Assembly: GCA_027578815.1 (NCBI GenBank)
Contig: JANBTH010000163.1
Coordinates: 1-29,395, forward strand
From: Coemansia sp. RSA 1804
Lineage: Eukaryota; Kickxellomycota; Kickxellomycetes; Kickxellales; Kickxellaceae
Length of the DNA: 29,395 nt
Reading direction: 5' to 3'
Shown: positions 16,762 to 26,024 of the stretch, piece by piece
How positions within the stretch are numbered: the stretch's first letter is position 1
Layout: every line of letters starts with the position of its first letter
Notes under the pieces: model-generated
Told to the model about the DNA's origin: nothing
The model's input: the letters and a program-made list of their open reading frames with translations, nothing else
Database searches by the model: none
Translations under genes and position numbers: made by a program

Positions 16762-19700
16762 ATGCGCACTAGCCTTTGCACCAGTCAGCGCACATCAGCA
16801 GCAGCAGCAGCAGCAATAGCAGCGCATCTGACGCTAGCTGTTCTGCTTGCGTGCTGCGTGCTCGTGGCCCAGGCACACGAATTCAACATCAACTGCAACT
16901 CAAACCTGGTGGTATACTGGGGCCAAAACAGCCACGGCGTGACAAGCGGGGGCGAGAACCAGCTCCCGCTCGACGAGTATTGCGACAAGGACGCCGGTGA
17001 CGTGCTTGTGCTTTCGTTTCTGTCCGAGTTCAACGCCGACGGATTGCATCCACCGGGCCTCAATCTGGCCAGCTCTTGCCTGACAACATTCGAAAACTCC
17101 ACGCTTCTCCACTGTCCAAACGTGGGCAGAGCCATTGCGAAATGCCAGAAAAAGGGCAAGGCCGTTCTGCTCTCGCTGGGCGGTGCCACCGGTGCGTACG
17201 GGTTTTCAGACGATACGCAGGCGGAGCGGTACGCGGACGAGATCTGGAACATGTTCCTTGGCGGCAACTCGCAGACGCGGCCATTCGACGACGCAGTGCT
17301 AGATGGTATTGATCTAGACATTGAGGGCGGTTCATCGGTTGGGTATGTGCGGTTCGTGCAGAGACTGCGCGAGAGATTCATCGAGTCGCCAGGCAGACGG
17401 TTCTACGTCACAGCGGCACCGCAGTGCTTCTACCCGGACTTTTACTCTGGTCCTATCCTCGACAACGCGTATCTGGACATGGTCTTTGTGCAGTTCTACA
17501 ACAACTACTGCGGCGTCGATAAGCCCAACTGGTTCAACTTTGAGCAGTGGCACGAGTGGGCTACCACGATCTCTGCCAACAAGAATGTGCGCGTGTATCT
17601 CGGTGTTCCCGGATCTGCGGCTGCTGCCAGCATGGGATACGTACCTGTCGATAAGCTGGAAGAGCTGGTCAATGTGACAAGGAAGAAGTTCTCGTCGTTT
17701 GGCGGGATGATGGTGTGGGACGCATCGCAAGCTGATACCAACCGAGTTGCCGACGATGCGTCGTTTGTTGATCTGTCGCGCCGCCTGCTTGACTCGGGGC
17801 GCCAGTGCGGCGATGGCTCATCAGAGTCTGCCTCGGATTCCAGCAGCTCCGAGCAAAGCAGCGGGACCCAGTCTTCCACTGCTACCACCAGCAAGACGCA
17901 CTCCCAGCCTTCCTCCTCCTCCAGCCACGAATCCAAAAGTGAGACCGAGTCCGATGATAGCAAAAGCGGCAAAAGCAGCAGCTCTTCCTCTTCATTTTCC
18001 TCCACAGACAGCCAGCAGCACCAGCAGCAGCACAGCTCAACAGAAGGAGACCGAGGTTCGTCTTCGTCGGAGCACCACGGCACAGCTACAAAACAAAGGA
18101 CGTCCACGGTTGTTGGGCCAAGCGGCACAGCAACCATCGTCACCCACTTTGAGGTCAGCCAGATTGCCACCGACTCCGCCGACACGCCAGGCCTTGCACA
18201 GCAGCGTCTCAACCGGGTTGCGGCTGCCACGCTGGATTCCGATGAAAGCAGCGACAGCACAACTGCGTCGGAAGAGGGAGATAGCACAACATCTAGTGAC
18301 GAGGTAGCCGAGCAGAGCGCTGACAATCTGAGCGCAGCCGACGCAACTTCTAATGAGGACTCAACAGCCGAGAGCGAGGCAGACCCTGCTGACGGCGAAT
18401 CGGCCGAGGAGCGGAAGGAAGGCGAAAGCGAGAGCACTAGTGATGGCGATGCAGAGGCAGTGCCCGAGAACAGCAACGAGACAACCACAATGGAGACAAC
18501 AAAGGTGGTGTACACAACCACCACCAGAACGCGCAAGGTCCATATTGTCACAAAGCACACCACAACGCGCGTCAGAAAGCCCGAGCAGCAGCAAGGCTCT
18601 GGTTTGCTAACGGAGCCAAGCCCAACCACAACAACAAACAAGACAATCTCTATTGTCACGCCCACATTCCCGCTGCCAATAGCACGCTGTCCGCGCGCAG
18701 ACCAGCCGTGTATCGGCGCCGGGTTTGCGTGCAACGGCTACGAGTTTGGTCAGTGCGTCAACAACCGCTGGCTGATGAGGCCCTGCAGCACCGATCGCGT
18801 AACAGCATGCTTCAACGCCGGGCCCGACCTCGTTGCCTGCGACTTCCCGAAGGGCCGCTCGCTGCAGGTGTGCGACGACATTCTGGCACCGCTTCCGTAC
18901 GGCCGTCTGGCTTCCAATGTGCTCTTCCTGCGCGCATCCGACCAGGAGCGCGCACTCAACACGCCGGTGTATCCGGTGCCGTCGTCTACGGCATCCGTGA
19001 CTACACACGTCAAAAAGCACAAGGACGATGATGACGACGATGACGACACCGATGACGACGACGATGACTACATCTACAACAAGTACGGCGAGAAGAAGAA
19101 GAACACCGCCACATCTACCACTACCGATATGGAGCTGGTCAAGCAGTCGTCGGGCGTTAATCTCATCGACGACCACAACAGGCGCGAGGACCCTGCAATG
19201 CTGATGGTCAAGGACCCTGAAGCCTATTACGGCCCTGATGGCCACGTGCGCGTTGTCGGCGGCAACGTTGTTGACGATCTGCGCAAGCACAACAGCTTCG
19301 GCACGTCGCGCGAGCCCTACGACGAGAATCCGCCTGTCGACGATCCTGAGGAGGCCGATGAGTACAGCGACGGCGATGAATTCATGCGCAAGCGCGACCT
19401 TGGCGCCTGGAACGAAGAGCCCTCTGCCGGTGCCGCCAGCTCCGTGCCTTCGGTTCCAACCGTGACTCCGGCACCGCCTCTGGCATTGGCTCCAGCGTCG
19501 CCCCTGGCGTCTCCTCTCGAACCACCCACCTGCAGACTGGCCCGTCGCGACAACAAGGACTTGGTCGGTGAGTCGGTGTCAATGGCGCATCTCAACGAGA
19601 AACCGTGGCGTGCACAGGTCGAAGATTTCTATGCTATCTACGCAATGTACGCCGCCTTCTCTGGCATCTCAAACGATCTTCTGCACCAGCAGTTTGAGCG

Positions 19701-20448
19701 CATCATTCTTGACCACATTGACGGCGACTTCCTCGTTCCTCCGCGTCTGCCTGCGCTTGCGGGCCACCCGATGCTTGCGCGCTTTACCTTTGTTCCTGTT
19801 CGTGGCGACGACCCCGACTACATGCACCACCGCACAAAGGACGGAATGGTTGAAGAGACTGTGCTTGTTGTTGTACGCACTCTTACCAACACTCCAATCC
19901 CAAAGCGCTGGCGTGTAGCTCTTCCGCTGCCGCTCAATGCAACTATGCTGCACACCAGTCGTGGCTCCTTCTACGCTGGTGACCGCGTCTCAGCCGAGAT
20001 CAAGTCGCTGTATAGCCAGCGCGTGGCCTTCTACAACGACAACATCAGACTCAACACCAACAAGCGCCAGTCAGGCCCCGAATCCCAACGTCTGAACGAT
20101 CTAGCTGCTGGCCACAGCAGCTCTGGCTCTGACTCTGGCTCTGCCGTTGACCAGTTTGCCGATGGCGATGCCTACGACTCTGTCAAGCGCAGCCTGATCT
20201 CGCCCGCCGTCATTACGCAGATTCTGCACAAGAAGCCCTCCAAGCCTCTTCCTCTTGAGCTGCTCGATGAGCCTATTCCAAACGATCCCGCTGGTCGTCT
20301 GTACGAAGTCCGCTCCGACCCTGACTTTGAGAAGGGCGGAAACATGGCGCTCTACTTCACCATTCGCGTCAAGACCCACGCTATGCCCGGGGCCCATGTC
20401 ACCGGCGTTTTGCCACATCCTCTTCTTAGCTTCATCACCACCAACTAA
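16762..20448 (+). CDS. Class III GH18 chitinase with CBM19 and long C-terminal region
   Basis: This 1228-residue secreted protein hydrolyses chitin, most likely in the fungus's own cell wall. Residues 1-38 are a signal peptide carrying a poly-Ala run coded by GCA repeats. Residues 40 to about 345 form the GH18 barrel: NLVVYWGQN, VLLSLGGATG and the catalytic DGIDLDIEGG, with the acid Glu188 and Asp184/Asp186 in place. A Ser/Thr/Gln/Glu-rich, probably O-glycosylated stretch follows to about 640. Residues 643 to about 706 fit a CBM19 chitin-binding domain (six or more Cys, GFACNGYEFGQCVNNRW). Then come a poly-Asp tract near 754-770 and a region from about 936 to the end that I cannot assign. Dibasic KR/RR sites (RKRDLG, LARRDN, NKRQSG, VKRSLI) suggest possible Kex2 cutting. 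Confidence 0.95.
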   Translation: MRTSLCTSQRTSAAAAAAIAAHLTLAVLLACCVLVAQAHEFNINCNSNLVVYWGQNSHGVTSGGENQLPLDEYCDKDAGDVLVLSFLSEFNADGLHPPGLNLASSCLTTFENSTLLHCPNVGRAIAKCQKKGKAVLLSLGGATGAYGFSDDTQAERYADEIWNMFLGGNSQTRPFDDAVLDGIDLDIEGGSSVGYVRFVQRLRERFIESPGRRFYVTAAPQCFYPDFYSGPILDNAYLDMVFVQFYNNYCGVDKPNWFNFEQWHEWATTISANKNVRVYLGVPGSAAAASMGYVPVDKLEELVNVTRKKFSSFGGMMVWDASQADTNRVADDASFVDLSRRLLDSGRQCGDGSSESASDSSSSEQSSGTQSSTATTSKTHSQPSSSSSHESKSETESDDSKSGKSSSSSSSFSSTDSQQHQQQHSSTEGDRGSSSSEHHGTATKQRTSTVVGPSGTATIVTHFEVSQIATDSADTPGLAQQRLNRVAAATLDSDESSDSTTASEEGDSTTSSDEVAEQSADNLSAADATSNEDSTAESEADPADGESAEERKEGESESTSDGDAEAVPENSNETTTMETTKVVYTTTTRTRKVHIVTKHTTTRVRKPEQQQGSGLLTEPSPTTTTNKTISIVTPTFPLPIARCPRADQPCIGAGFACNGYEFGQCVNNRWLMRPCSTDRVTACFNAGPDLVACDFPKGRSLQVCDDILAPLPYGRLASNVLFLRASDQERALNTPVYPVPSSTASVTTHVKKHKDDDDDDDDTDDDDDDYIYNKYGEKKKNTATSTTTDMELVKQSSGVNLIDDHNRREDPAMLMVKDPEAYYGPDGHVRVVGGNVVDDLRKHNSFGTSREPYDENPPVDDPEEADEYSDGDEFMRKRDLGAWNEEPSAGAASSVPSVPTVTPAPPLALAPASPLASPLEPPTCRLARRDNKDLVGESVSMAHLNEKPWRAQVEDFYAIYAMYAAFSGISNDLLHQQFERIILDHIDGDFLVPPRLPALAGHPMLARFTFVPVRGDDPDYMHHRTKDGMVEETVLVVVRTLTNTPIPKRWRVALPLPLNATMLHTSRGSFYAGDRVSAEIKSLYSQRVAFYNDNIRLNTNKRQSGPESQRLNDLAAGHSSSGSDSGSAVDQFADGDAYDSVKRSLISPAVITQILHKKPSKPLPLELLDEPIPNDPAGRLYEVRSDPDFEKGGNMALYFTIRVKTHAMPGAHVTGVLPHPLLSFITTN

Positions 20449-21039
20449 CTACGTGATGGCCATCGTTACCTTTCTTTATCTACTTTTTTCTTACATTCTC
20501 AGCTCCTTTCCACAGCTAATATTTCTCAGTTGCAATCTCCATTGAATGGCCCTATATTTAGGTTTAAATACTGTGCCAAATTCCCGCTTATGGACGGCTA
20601 TTTACGTGCTGGCTGTGGTGGTAGTGAGCGGGTGAGGAGAACATTTAGAACCAACTGCATGGACAACCTCCAGTCTTTCCTTCTACTTGAACTTTTCTTG
20701 TCTTAACCACCATCTCTCCCCCCCACACGCACGCGTGTTTGTCTCAATGGCTCCGCTGTTCCTTCAGAAAAAGATTTATAGAATTGGATAGATAACCAGT
20801 CCCAAACATGACATGTGTAAGCAACACATCCCACGCTTGGTCTGCCTTTGTTTCTCAAACCACTTCACTCTTATACGCGTTCCTCATATAACTAGTATCA
20901 CCTGCTATCAAAGTCTGCATATACTTTATATCAAGACGCATACAACAAATGCTACAAAGCGTTTCTCACTTGTTTCTCTTTTTTTACCAAGGACATCCGG
21001 TCCAAAAATTCTAATAAAACTTACTATTCTCTATTCATA
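20449..21039. promoter_or_regulatory. Chitinase 3' region and hydrolase-like gene promoter
   Basis: About 590 bp. After the chitinase 3' UTR there is a run of seven C (20718-20724) and two ACGCGT motifs (20731-20736 and 20875-20880). AT-rich TATA-like sequence (ATATACTTTATATC) lies about 110 bp before the next start codon. Base composition turns AT-rich from here on. No gene seen. Confidence 0.45.
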
Positions 21040-23019
21040 ATGATATCTTTTGCTTCTTTGCAAAAGCGCACACCTGCGGTGGTCCTGTCTGCCACACTGC
21101 TTTCATTTGCCACTGCTTTACAGATATACGCCGTTTACTCTGCCCTGGCCTTGGCCACAGATACCTCTCTTGTAAGATACGTGGCAAACAACGAGCTCAT
21201 TCTGATGTGGTTTTCTCTGGCTACGATTCCATTGCAATGGTGTGCCATCCATCTTGTCACCAAAGCATACTTTTGGAAACCAGCTCTTATACTAGGCGGA
21301 AACACAAAAAAAATTAACTGGCTTCCTGTCGGAACACGGCTGCAGTGCATACTATGGTCCGGATATGCCCTCATATTGTTAGCTCTTTCTGTCAGCACTT
21401 CAATTGCTTTGTACAGACTTCAACTAAGGAAGGGCTTTACTGCACTGGTCATGGCATACGCAATTCCGATAGCCACTTCTTTTTTGGCATTGCCATCATT
21501 AATTACCAAGCTTCTCCGCCATTTAAGCTACAGACGCCAACACGAGCAACATAAACAACACCAGCAGCAGCAGCAAAAGCAAATTCATCAATTTCAGTCA
21601 GAGGACTGCTCGGTAATTCCAACCCCCTTGCCAGAACACAAACTCAAAGCTTCTTGTTCACATGGACACTTTGATACCGTTGTCAACGCGTCTACGCTAA
21701 GCGAAACAAGCGAGGAAACTGGCACCAGTCTTACTACGAAATATTCACCAGGGGATCTTGGCTCCATACACAGTGGGTATTTCAGTCAAAAAATCAATGG
21801 GGTTCATGGAAAGGACGGACTGTTTTCACCCACCAGCATTGCTAAATCTCAACAATCAACCAGCGTCAGTATGTCCACCCTTGAGCATGATACCCCGAGC
21901 CTTCACCGCATGCAGACAAGGTCTGCTAGAATGACAAAAAACATTACACACGCCATTCTACGTGTAACTACATGCGGTCCACTTGCTGTTGCTGCTGCGC
22001 TTTTCTCAATTGCTCTAAATGGAATTATTCTTTCTAGTGTTACTGAGCGCTACCAACACATACTTTCTGCTCCTTCTAATCTTCCTGATCTTGCGAGCTC
22101 TTTTGCCGAGTATTCCGATGGTACAAGACATCCTGTGAGTTTTTCTATATCGTGTAAAGGGACACTGCCACCAGAGCTCAAGGTACCATCGGCCAGGGGC
22201 CTACCACAGCAAGCAACAATATTGATTGAACATATAAGCGGTTTTCCATCACTGACCGTCAAATCACTGCAGAACGCGCTTTCCGAACAAAACAAGCGTG
22301 TGTGCATCTATGACAGACCAGGGTACATGCTTTCACCGCAAGGATACGCACCTATCGGTATAGATCAAATGGAAAAGGCACTTGGGGATGCCCTGGAAAG
22401 TGCTGGCGTTCATGGCCCTTATTACCTCGTGGGCCATCATTCTGGCTCTGAAAACTCGCATGTATTTCTACGCAAAAACAGGCGTTCGGTTGTTGGTATG
22501 GCACTTTTGTATCCAACAGAGACGGCACTACTTGGTCTAATGTCGCCAGCCGTGAATATAACCGAGAGAAAGGGCATGGCCACCGGCATAATTGAAAGCA
22601 ACTTGGTTTCAGAAACCACACCATCCCTTGTTGCTCTAAACACTCAGCGAATGCTTTCTGCTCTAGGCATCTGGCAAGGCAATACTTTGGCTGAAGATAT
22701 TGTGAGCGCTGGTAATCAGAAAACTGCCGAATGGGCAATTAAGAACACCCAGCTAGCACAAGCACAGTATTACGAAAGCCTGCAGAGAACGGACATTATG
22801 GATACGCTTGAATACCTGGACTACGGTTCTACAAGCACGCAAAAGCAACTACCAGTGATTCTATTTGGCGTAAATGCTAACAAGACTGCGTTTGATAGCT
22901 ATCTGAACCATATTGACGAAAAGTACAAAGTAGAGATACCGAATGCTGTTGAGTCGCAGTCTCCAACACAGAGTCGCATTACACGTCAAATACTGTGGCA
23001 TATTGCCCGAATCAGCTAA
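21040..23019 (+). CDS. Membrane-anchored alpha/beta-hydrolase-like protein with degenerate active site
   Basis: This 659-residue protein has four predicted membrane spans near residues 13-37, 53-75, 103-126 and 133-157, then a Gln/His-rich stretch (165-185), a polar loop to about 300, a fifth span at 309-333 and an alpha/beta-hydrolase-like domain from about 345. That domain shows strand beta3-like ATILIEHISG, then CIYDRPGYMLSP and the nucleophile-elbow region YYLVGHHSGSEN (461-472). In the usual elbow G-x-Ser-x-G the nucleophile falls at 467, here His; Ser468 follows it but is out of register. No clear catalytic His remains near the C-terminus. It may therefore be a non-catalytic relative. 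Substrate and role are unknown. Codons are more AT-rich than in the genes to the left. Confidence 0.8.
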   Translation: MISFASLQKRTPAVVLSATLLSFATALQIYAVYSALALATDTSLVRYVANNELILMWFSLATIPLQWCAIHLVTKAYFWKPALILGGNTKKINWLPVGTRLQCILWSGYALILLALSVSTSIALYRLQLRKGFTALVMAYAIPIATSFLALPSLITKLLRHLSYRRQHEQHKQHQQQQQKQIHQFQSEDCSVIPTPLPEHKLKASCSHGHFDTVVNASTLSETSEETGTSLTTKYSPGDLGSIHSGYFSQKINGVHGKDGLFSPTSIAKSQQSTSVSMSTLEHDTPSLHRMQTRSARMTKNITHAILRVTTCGPLAVAAALFSIALNGIILSSVTERYQHILSAPSNLPDLASSFAEYSDGTRHPVSFSISCKGTLPPELKVPSARGLPQQATILIEHISGFPSLTVKSLQNALSEQNKRVCIYDRPGYMLSPQGYAPIGIDQMEKALGDALESAGVHGPYYLVGHHSGSENSHVFLRKNRRSVVGMALLYPTETALLGLMSPAVNITERKGMATGIIESNLVSETTPSLVALNTQRMLSALGIWQGNTLAEDIVSAGNQKTAEWAIKNTQLAQAQYYESLQRTDIMDTLEYLDYGSTSTQKQLPVILFGVNANKTAFDSYLNHIDEKYKVEIPNAVESQSPTQSRITRQILWHIARIS

Positions 23020-23621
23020 GCCATATTGCAGAAAAGGAAATATTATTTTTTGCATCTATCAAGTAAATAAACTACATTTAGAAGTATAATTTAACCTTGG
23101 ACCAGTTGGCAGCACTTTCTTCTTCACGGATAATAGCAATATTTAATTATCTTGACATAAAAGGCTCATAAAAATTATAATCCTTTGTTTATGCTAAATA
23201 TTCTTTGTACTAGTGGATATATTAAACAGCTGGATTTTATAGGGCATGTGATACACAGTTTGCATATTGTTCAGTAGAACATTTCAAACCACTATTTTGC
23301 AGCATTTGTTGTGTTTGCAATTCTTAAGCACAAAGGGGTCGCTTTGTATACTTTAGTTAAATTGTTTATTTTTTGCAAGCAAAATACAAAGATCTTTATA
23401 TAATAAAACACATGCGCCATTTTAGCTTTCTTTTGTATCTTCTTTCTTTGAACAAAACATTTTTTACCAACACTTTATCTTAATTTAAAATAGGAAAACC
23501 TTCATGCTTTATATGTTATAAAACCGATGAAACCTCTTGAATTATTTTTCTTGGAGTTTTATCTCATACCCGTTTCAGAACAATATTTTCTCTATTATAT
23601 TTTTATTTCTTGTAGTTAATA
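23020..23621. promoter_or_regulatory. AT-rich intergenic region
   Basis: About 600 bp of AT-rich sequence with many short A and T runs, holding the 3' end of the hydrolase-like gene and the promoter of the four-span protein. TATA-like TTATATAATAAAA lies at about 23396-23408 and TATGTTATAAAA at about 23513-23524. No coding frame or RNA gene recognised. Confidence 0.45.
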
Positions 23622-24182
23622 ATGGCAATTTCAAACGAATCGGTCACTAAGATCATCCACTGCATCTATTTGGCAGCAATAGCATTCGAGTGTACTGCAC
23701 TTGGGCTATTTTACAACTACTACTACACCGACAATGTCTCAGCAAATAATGCAACCCAGACAAAAAACAATGATTCCAATTTTAACATGGTAGTACGCTT
23801 TTTTATCATTGCATTACTCACATTGTCTGGGATTAACTGCATTTCATTCAAGATAATGACAAGTGCTAAAGATGCAAGTACTAACGAGGGTGTTTATCGC
23901 GCTGCAATAATATTGGCTGGTGTTGTTGCTATGGTTCAGGATTCAATGTTTAATATGGTAATGGGTGGTGGCAACTCCAACAGCTACATCTCGTCCAAGA
24001 TTCTATTTGGTGCAAGCTCTATCATTGCCGTGCTATATTTGCCACTCGAGTTCTACTTGCAGCACATTAGAGTAAAAGAAGAAGTCGAAAAAAAGGAGAA
24101 GGAAGAAGCCGAGAAAAAAGAGGAGGAAAAAAAGGATGATAGTCAGAATATCGCTCCTGATGATGATTTGGCTTCACACTAG
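23622..24182 (+). CDS. Four-span membrane protein with Lys/Glu-rich tail, unknown function
   Basis: I do not recognise this 186-residue protein. It has four hydrophobic spans near residues 9-32, 56-79, 92-113 and 124-147. The loop between spans 1 and 2 is rich in Asn with NAT and NDS sequons at 43 and 50, which would place that loop, if used, in the ER lumen or outside. The tail (150-186) is a dense Lys/Glu run (EKKEKEEAEKKEEEKKDD), likely helical and cytosolic, ending in SQNIAPDDDLASH. The frame is fully open, begins at the first ATG after a T-rich leader, and the clean topology favours a real gene. Could be a lineage-specific tetraspan. Confidence 0.7.
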   Translation: MAISNESVTKIIHCIYLAAIAFECTALGLFYNYYYTDNVSANNATQTKNNDSNFNMVVRFFIIALLTLSGINCISFKIMTSAKDASTNEGVYRAAIILAGVVAMVQDSMFNMVMGGGNSNSYISSKILFGASSIIAVLYLPLEFYLQHIRVKEEVEKKEKEEAEKKEEEKKDDSQNIAPDDDLASH

Positions 24183-24243
24183 TTTTTATAGAAATAAAAA
24201 AGTTCACATTGTTTTCTTTGCTAAACTAGCTGCTGCTCAGAGC

Positions 24244-24337
24244 AATGAGTGAGGACCTGAGATCAGCGACTAATATCAATCAGCTCTGATAATGATACGC
24301 GACTCTGTATAATGAGTGATGATCTGAGATTGGTGTC
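24244..24337. repeat. Imperfect direct repeat of about 27 bp, two copies
   Basis: Copies at 24244-24270 and 24311-24337 share AATGAGTGA, then GA and CTGAGAT; 18 of the first 20 bases agree and 21 of all 27. The copies are 67 bp apart. Repeated CTGA and a GTGATGA resemble C/D-box snoRNA elements, but spacing is poor. Confidence 0.55.
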
Positions 24338-24516
24338 TGACACAACATCCTCACAAAGGATAATAAGAATGTTACAAGCTGTACCGGACAATGAGCGCCA
24401 ACGTATAAAAGCCGCGGCTTGTCCTGAATAGTAGTTTGATAGGTTTCCTTATAGTGAATAACATACTTTTTATATTCCACTTGAAACCCCCATTGAAACA
24501 GCTTTCAATAAAATTG

Positions 24517-24523
24517 AAAAAAA
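24517..24523 (-). terminator. Pol III terminator of tRNA-Asn
   Basis: A run of seven A on the plus strand reads as T7 on the minus strand, seven bases past the tRNA 3' end. This is the normal Pol III stop signal. Confidence 0.8.
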
Positions 24524-24530
24524 GGAAATC

Positions 24531-24603
24531 GCTCCCAGCTAGGCTCGAACTAGCAACCTCCTGATTAACAGTCAGACGCGCTAGCCAATTGCGCCATGGA
24601 AGC
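24531..24603 (-). tRNA. tRNA-Asn (anticodon GTT)
   Basis: A complete 73-base tRNA without intron. Read on the minus strand, the acceptor arms GCTTCCA and TGGGAGC pair (one G-U), the D arm is GCGC...GCGC with the A-box TGGCGCAATTGG, and the anticodon arm TCTGA-CTGTTAA-TCAGG shows GTT in the loop. The T arm is GCTAG-TTCGAGC-CTAGC. The first anticodon-stem pair is T-G. CCA is not encoded, as expected for eukaryotes. Confidence 0.96.
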
Positions 24604-26024
24604 TTACAATCGAATTTACCACCTAAATCCGAATTCTGTTTTTTCGGATTACTGATTAATCACTTCTTAACAATAATAATTTTGCTACTGTAGCTGTATA
24701 AAATAGTTTATGGTACCATGGTTTTGCGCTTTTGTTTATCAGAAAGCCTGTAAACAACGCTTTATGACTAATAAAAGTTAAAGATGGTTATTGCACATAT
24801 AATTTATTGGATATACGATTACTAACAAATTAAGACTAATTTTTACAATGAAAAGACATCGAATTGGTGCATTTAGAAACTCTTGAGCCTCACGAGATAG
24901 CTGTAACCACAACATGTAGTTTCAAAGCCTCTTTTTTTCTACATAAAATTGATTTTTGGCATTCTCTCCACACGCACTAAACATGTTTACAGACATGATC
25001 CCAAATCGCATAGCGAGCAGCAGCAGGAACGCTCGTGCGGGTGATAGCCTTCGCCAAATCTACGGTCCATTTTATTGTTGTGAATAGTGCGAATAAGCAG
25101 CGGATACGATGCCATATATTTTTAGGGTGTAGTCTGTATAATATCCAAAGAATAAAGGAAATGAAATGAAATAAAACAAAACACTGCAAACACTTCCAGG
25201 TAAGTGACCTTTTATTTTATTATCTTCGTGCTAGTAAAAGTTTTGCATTCACGAACTGTTGACGTAGAAAGAGCACAATAAGGCTTTTCTAGGCAAAAAA
25301 GAACACTGACAAACAAGTATGTGGCCTTGCAGGATTTAACGTCTCAATATATTTATTTCTTTACTTTTGCTCATTAAGACACACAGCACATGGGCAGTAA
25401 TTGCATCTGGCAGAGGGATTTGTCGGCACTACTGATAGAAACCAGCTTAAAGACAAAAAAACAAAGCTCATTCGTTTTTACCCTGGGTTGTACAGTGAAC
25501 ATGGCCATCGCTGGTTCCAGTCGACAGAATGCATGAGCGCTATGCGTATGTCCATTAAAGCGGGTTTCGGCATTTTGCTTATTGTGGCCAGGACAGACAA
25601 GCGTATCAGGATATATAAAGCACACCCATTTTTGGAGACATGCCATGCTGGCAAAAAAAAGAAAAAAGAGTACTGGCCGGTATTATTGTAACATTAACGC
25701 GGAACTGTCAATTCTGATATGACTGAAAAGCAAAAGAAGCGAAGGACATTTTGTTTCTGCTTTTGAACAATGATGCCGGATGTGTGTATTGCAGCATGAG
25801 ACAATTGGCCATCATTCCGCCCATGCCTTTACATTTTTTGGGGGCGAGATATGTAGCCATGTAATAGAGAAAGGGGGCGGCTGTGACGGCAACACGTCTC
25901 AACTTCCGAGTGAGTGAGTGAGTGAGTGAGAGAGACCCCTTGCATCTTGCAAAAAAAGTGGAAAACCAAGAACTTTTTTATTTTAAGACAATGTGCTGTT
26001 TCAAAGTAAAAAACGCAGAACCAC
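24604..26024. other. Gene-free AT-rich stretch
   Basis: About 1.4 kb with no supportable gene. Several 60-95-codon frames occur on both strands (for example 25401-25691 plus and 25374-25646 minus, which overlap), without domains, signal peptides or codon bias. A GTAAGT donor-like site sits at 25200 and a possible acceptor at about 25244, but no open frame joins them. A short GAGT repeat lies near the right end. Confidence 0.5.
25908..25934. repeat. (GAGT)n microsatellite
   Basis: About six units of GAGT followed by GAGAGA. Lies in non-coding sequence downstream of the minus-strand surface-protein gene. Confidence 0.85.

Larger units (their letters stand above)
24183..24530. other. Intergenic region with duplicated 20-mer and TATA-palindrome
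   Basis: About 350 bp between the four-span gene and tRNA-Asn. It contains an imperfect direct repeat (24244 and 24311), a TATAAAA followed by a perfect 12-bp palindrome (24409-24420), and the tRNA terminator. No coding frame is credible. Confidence 0.5.

Noticed and set aside
17505..18734. 409-codon minus-strand frame inside the chitinase
   Set aside because: Antisense of the Ser/Glu-rich low-complexity region, which yields Leu/Val/Ser runs without stops.
24244..24340. Candidate C/D-box snoRNA
   Set aside because: GTGATGA and CTGA boxes occur but with spacing too short for a normal guide and no closing stem. Kept only as a repeat.
25200..25244. GTAAGT...CTAG pair resembling a short intron
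   Set aside because: Only 45 bp, and the flanking sequence has stops in all frames near the junction; no exon supports it.
25401..25691. 96-codon plus-strand frame with an antisense 90-codon frame
   Set aside because: Neither strand shows a domain or a clear start context, and the frames shadow each other.
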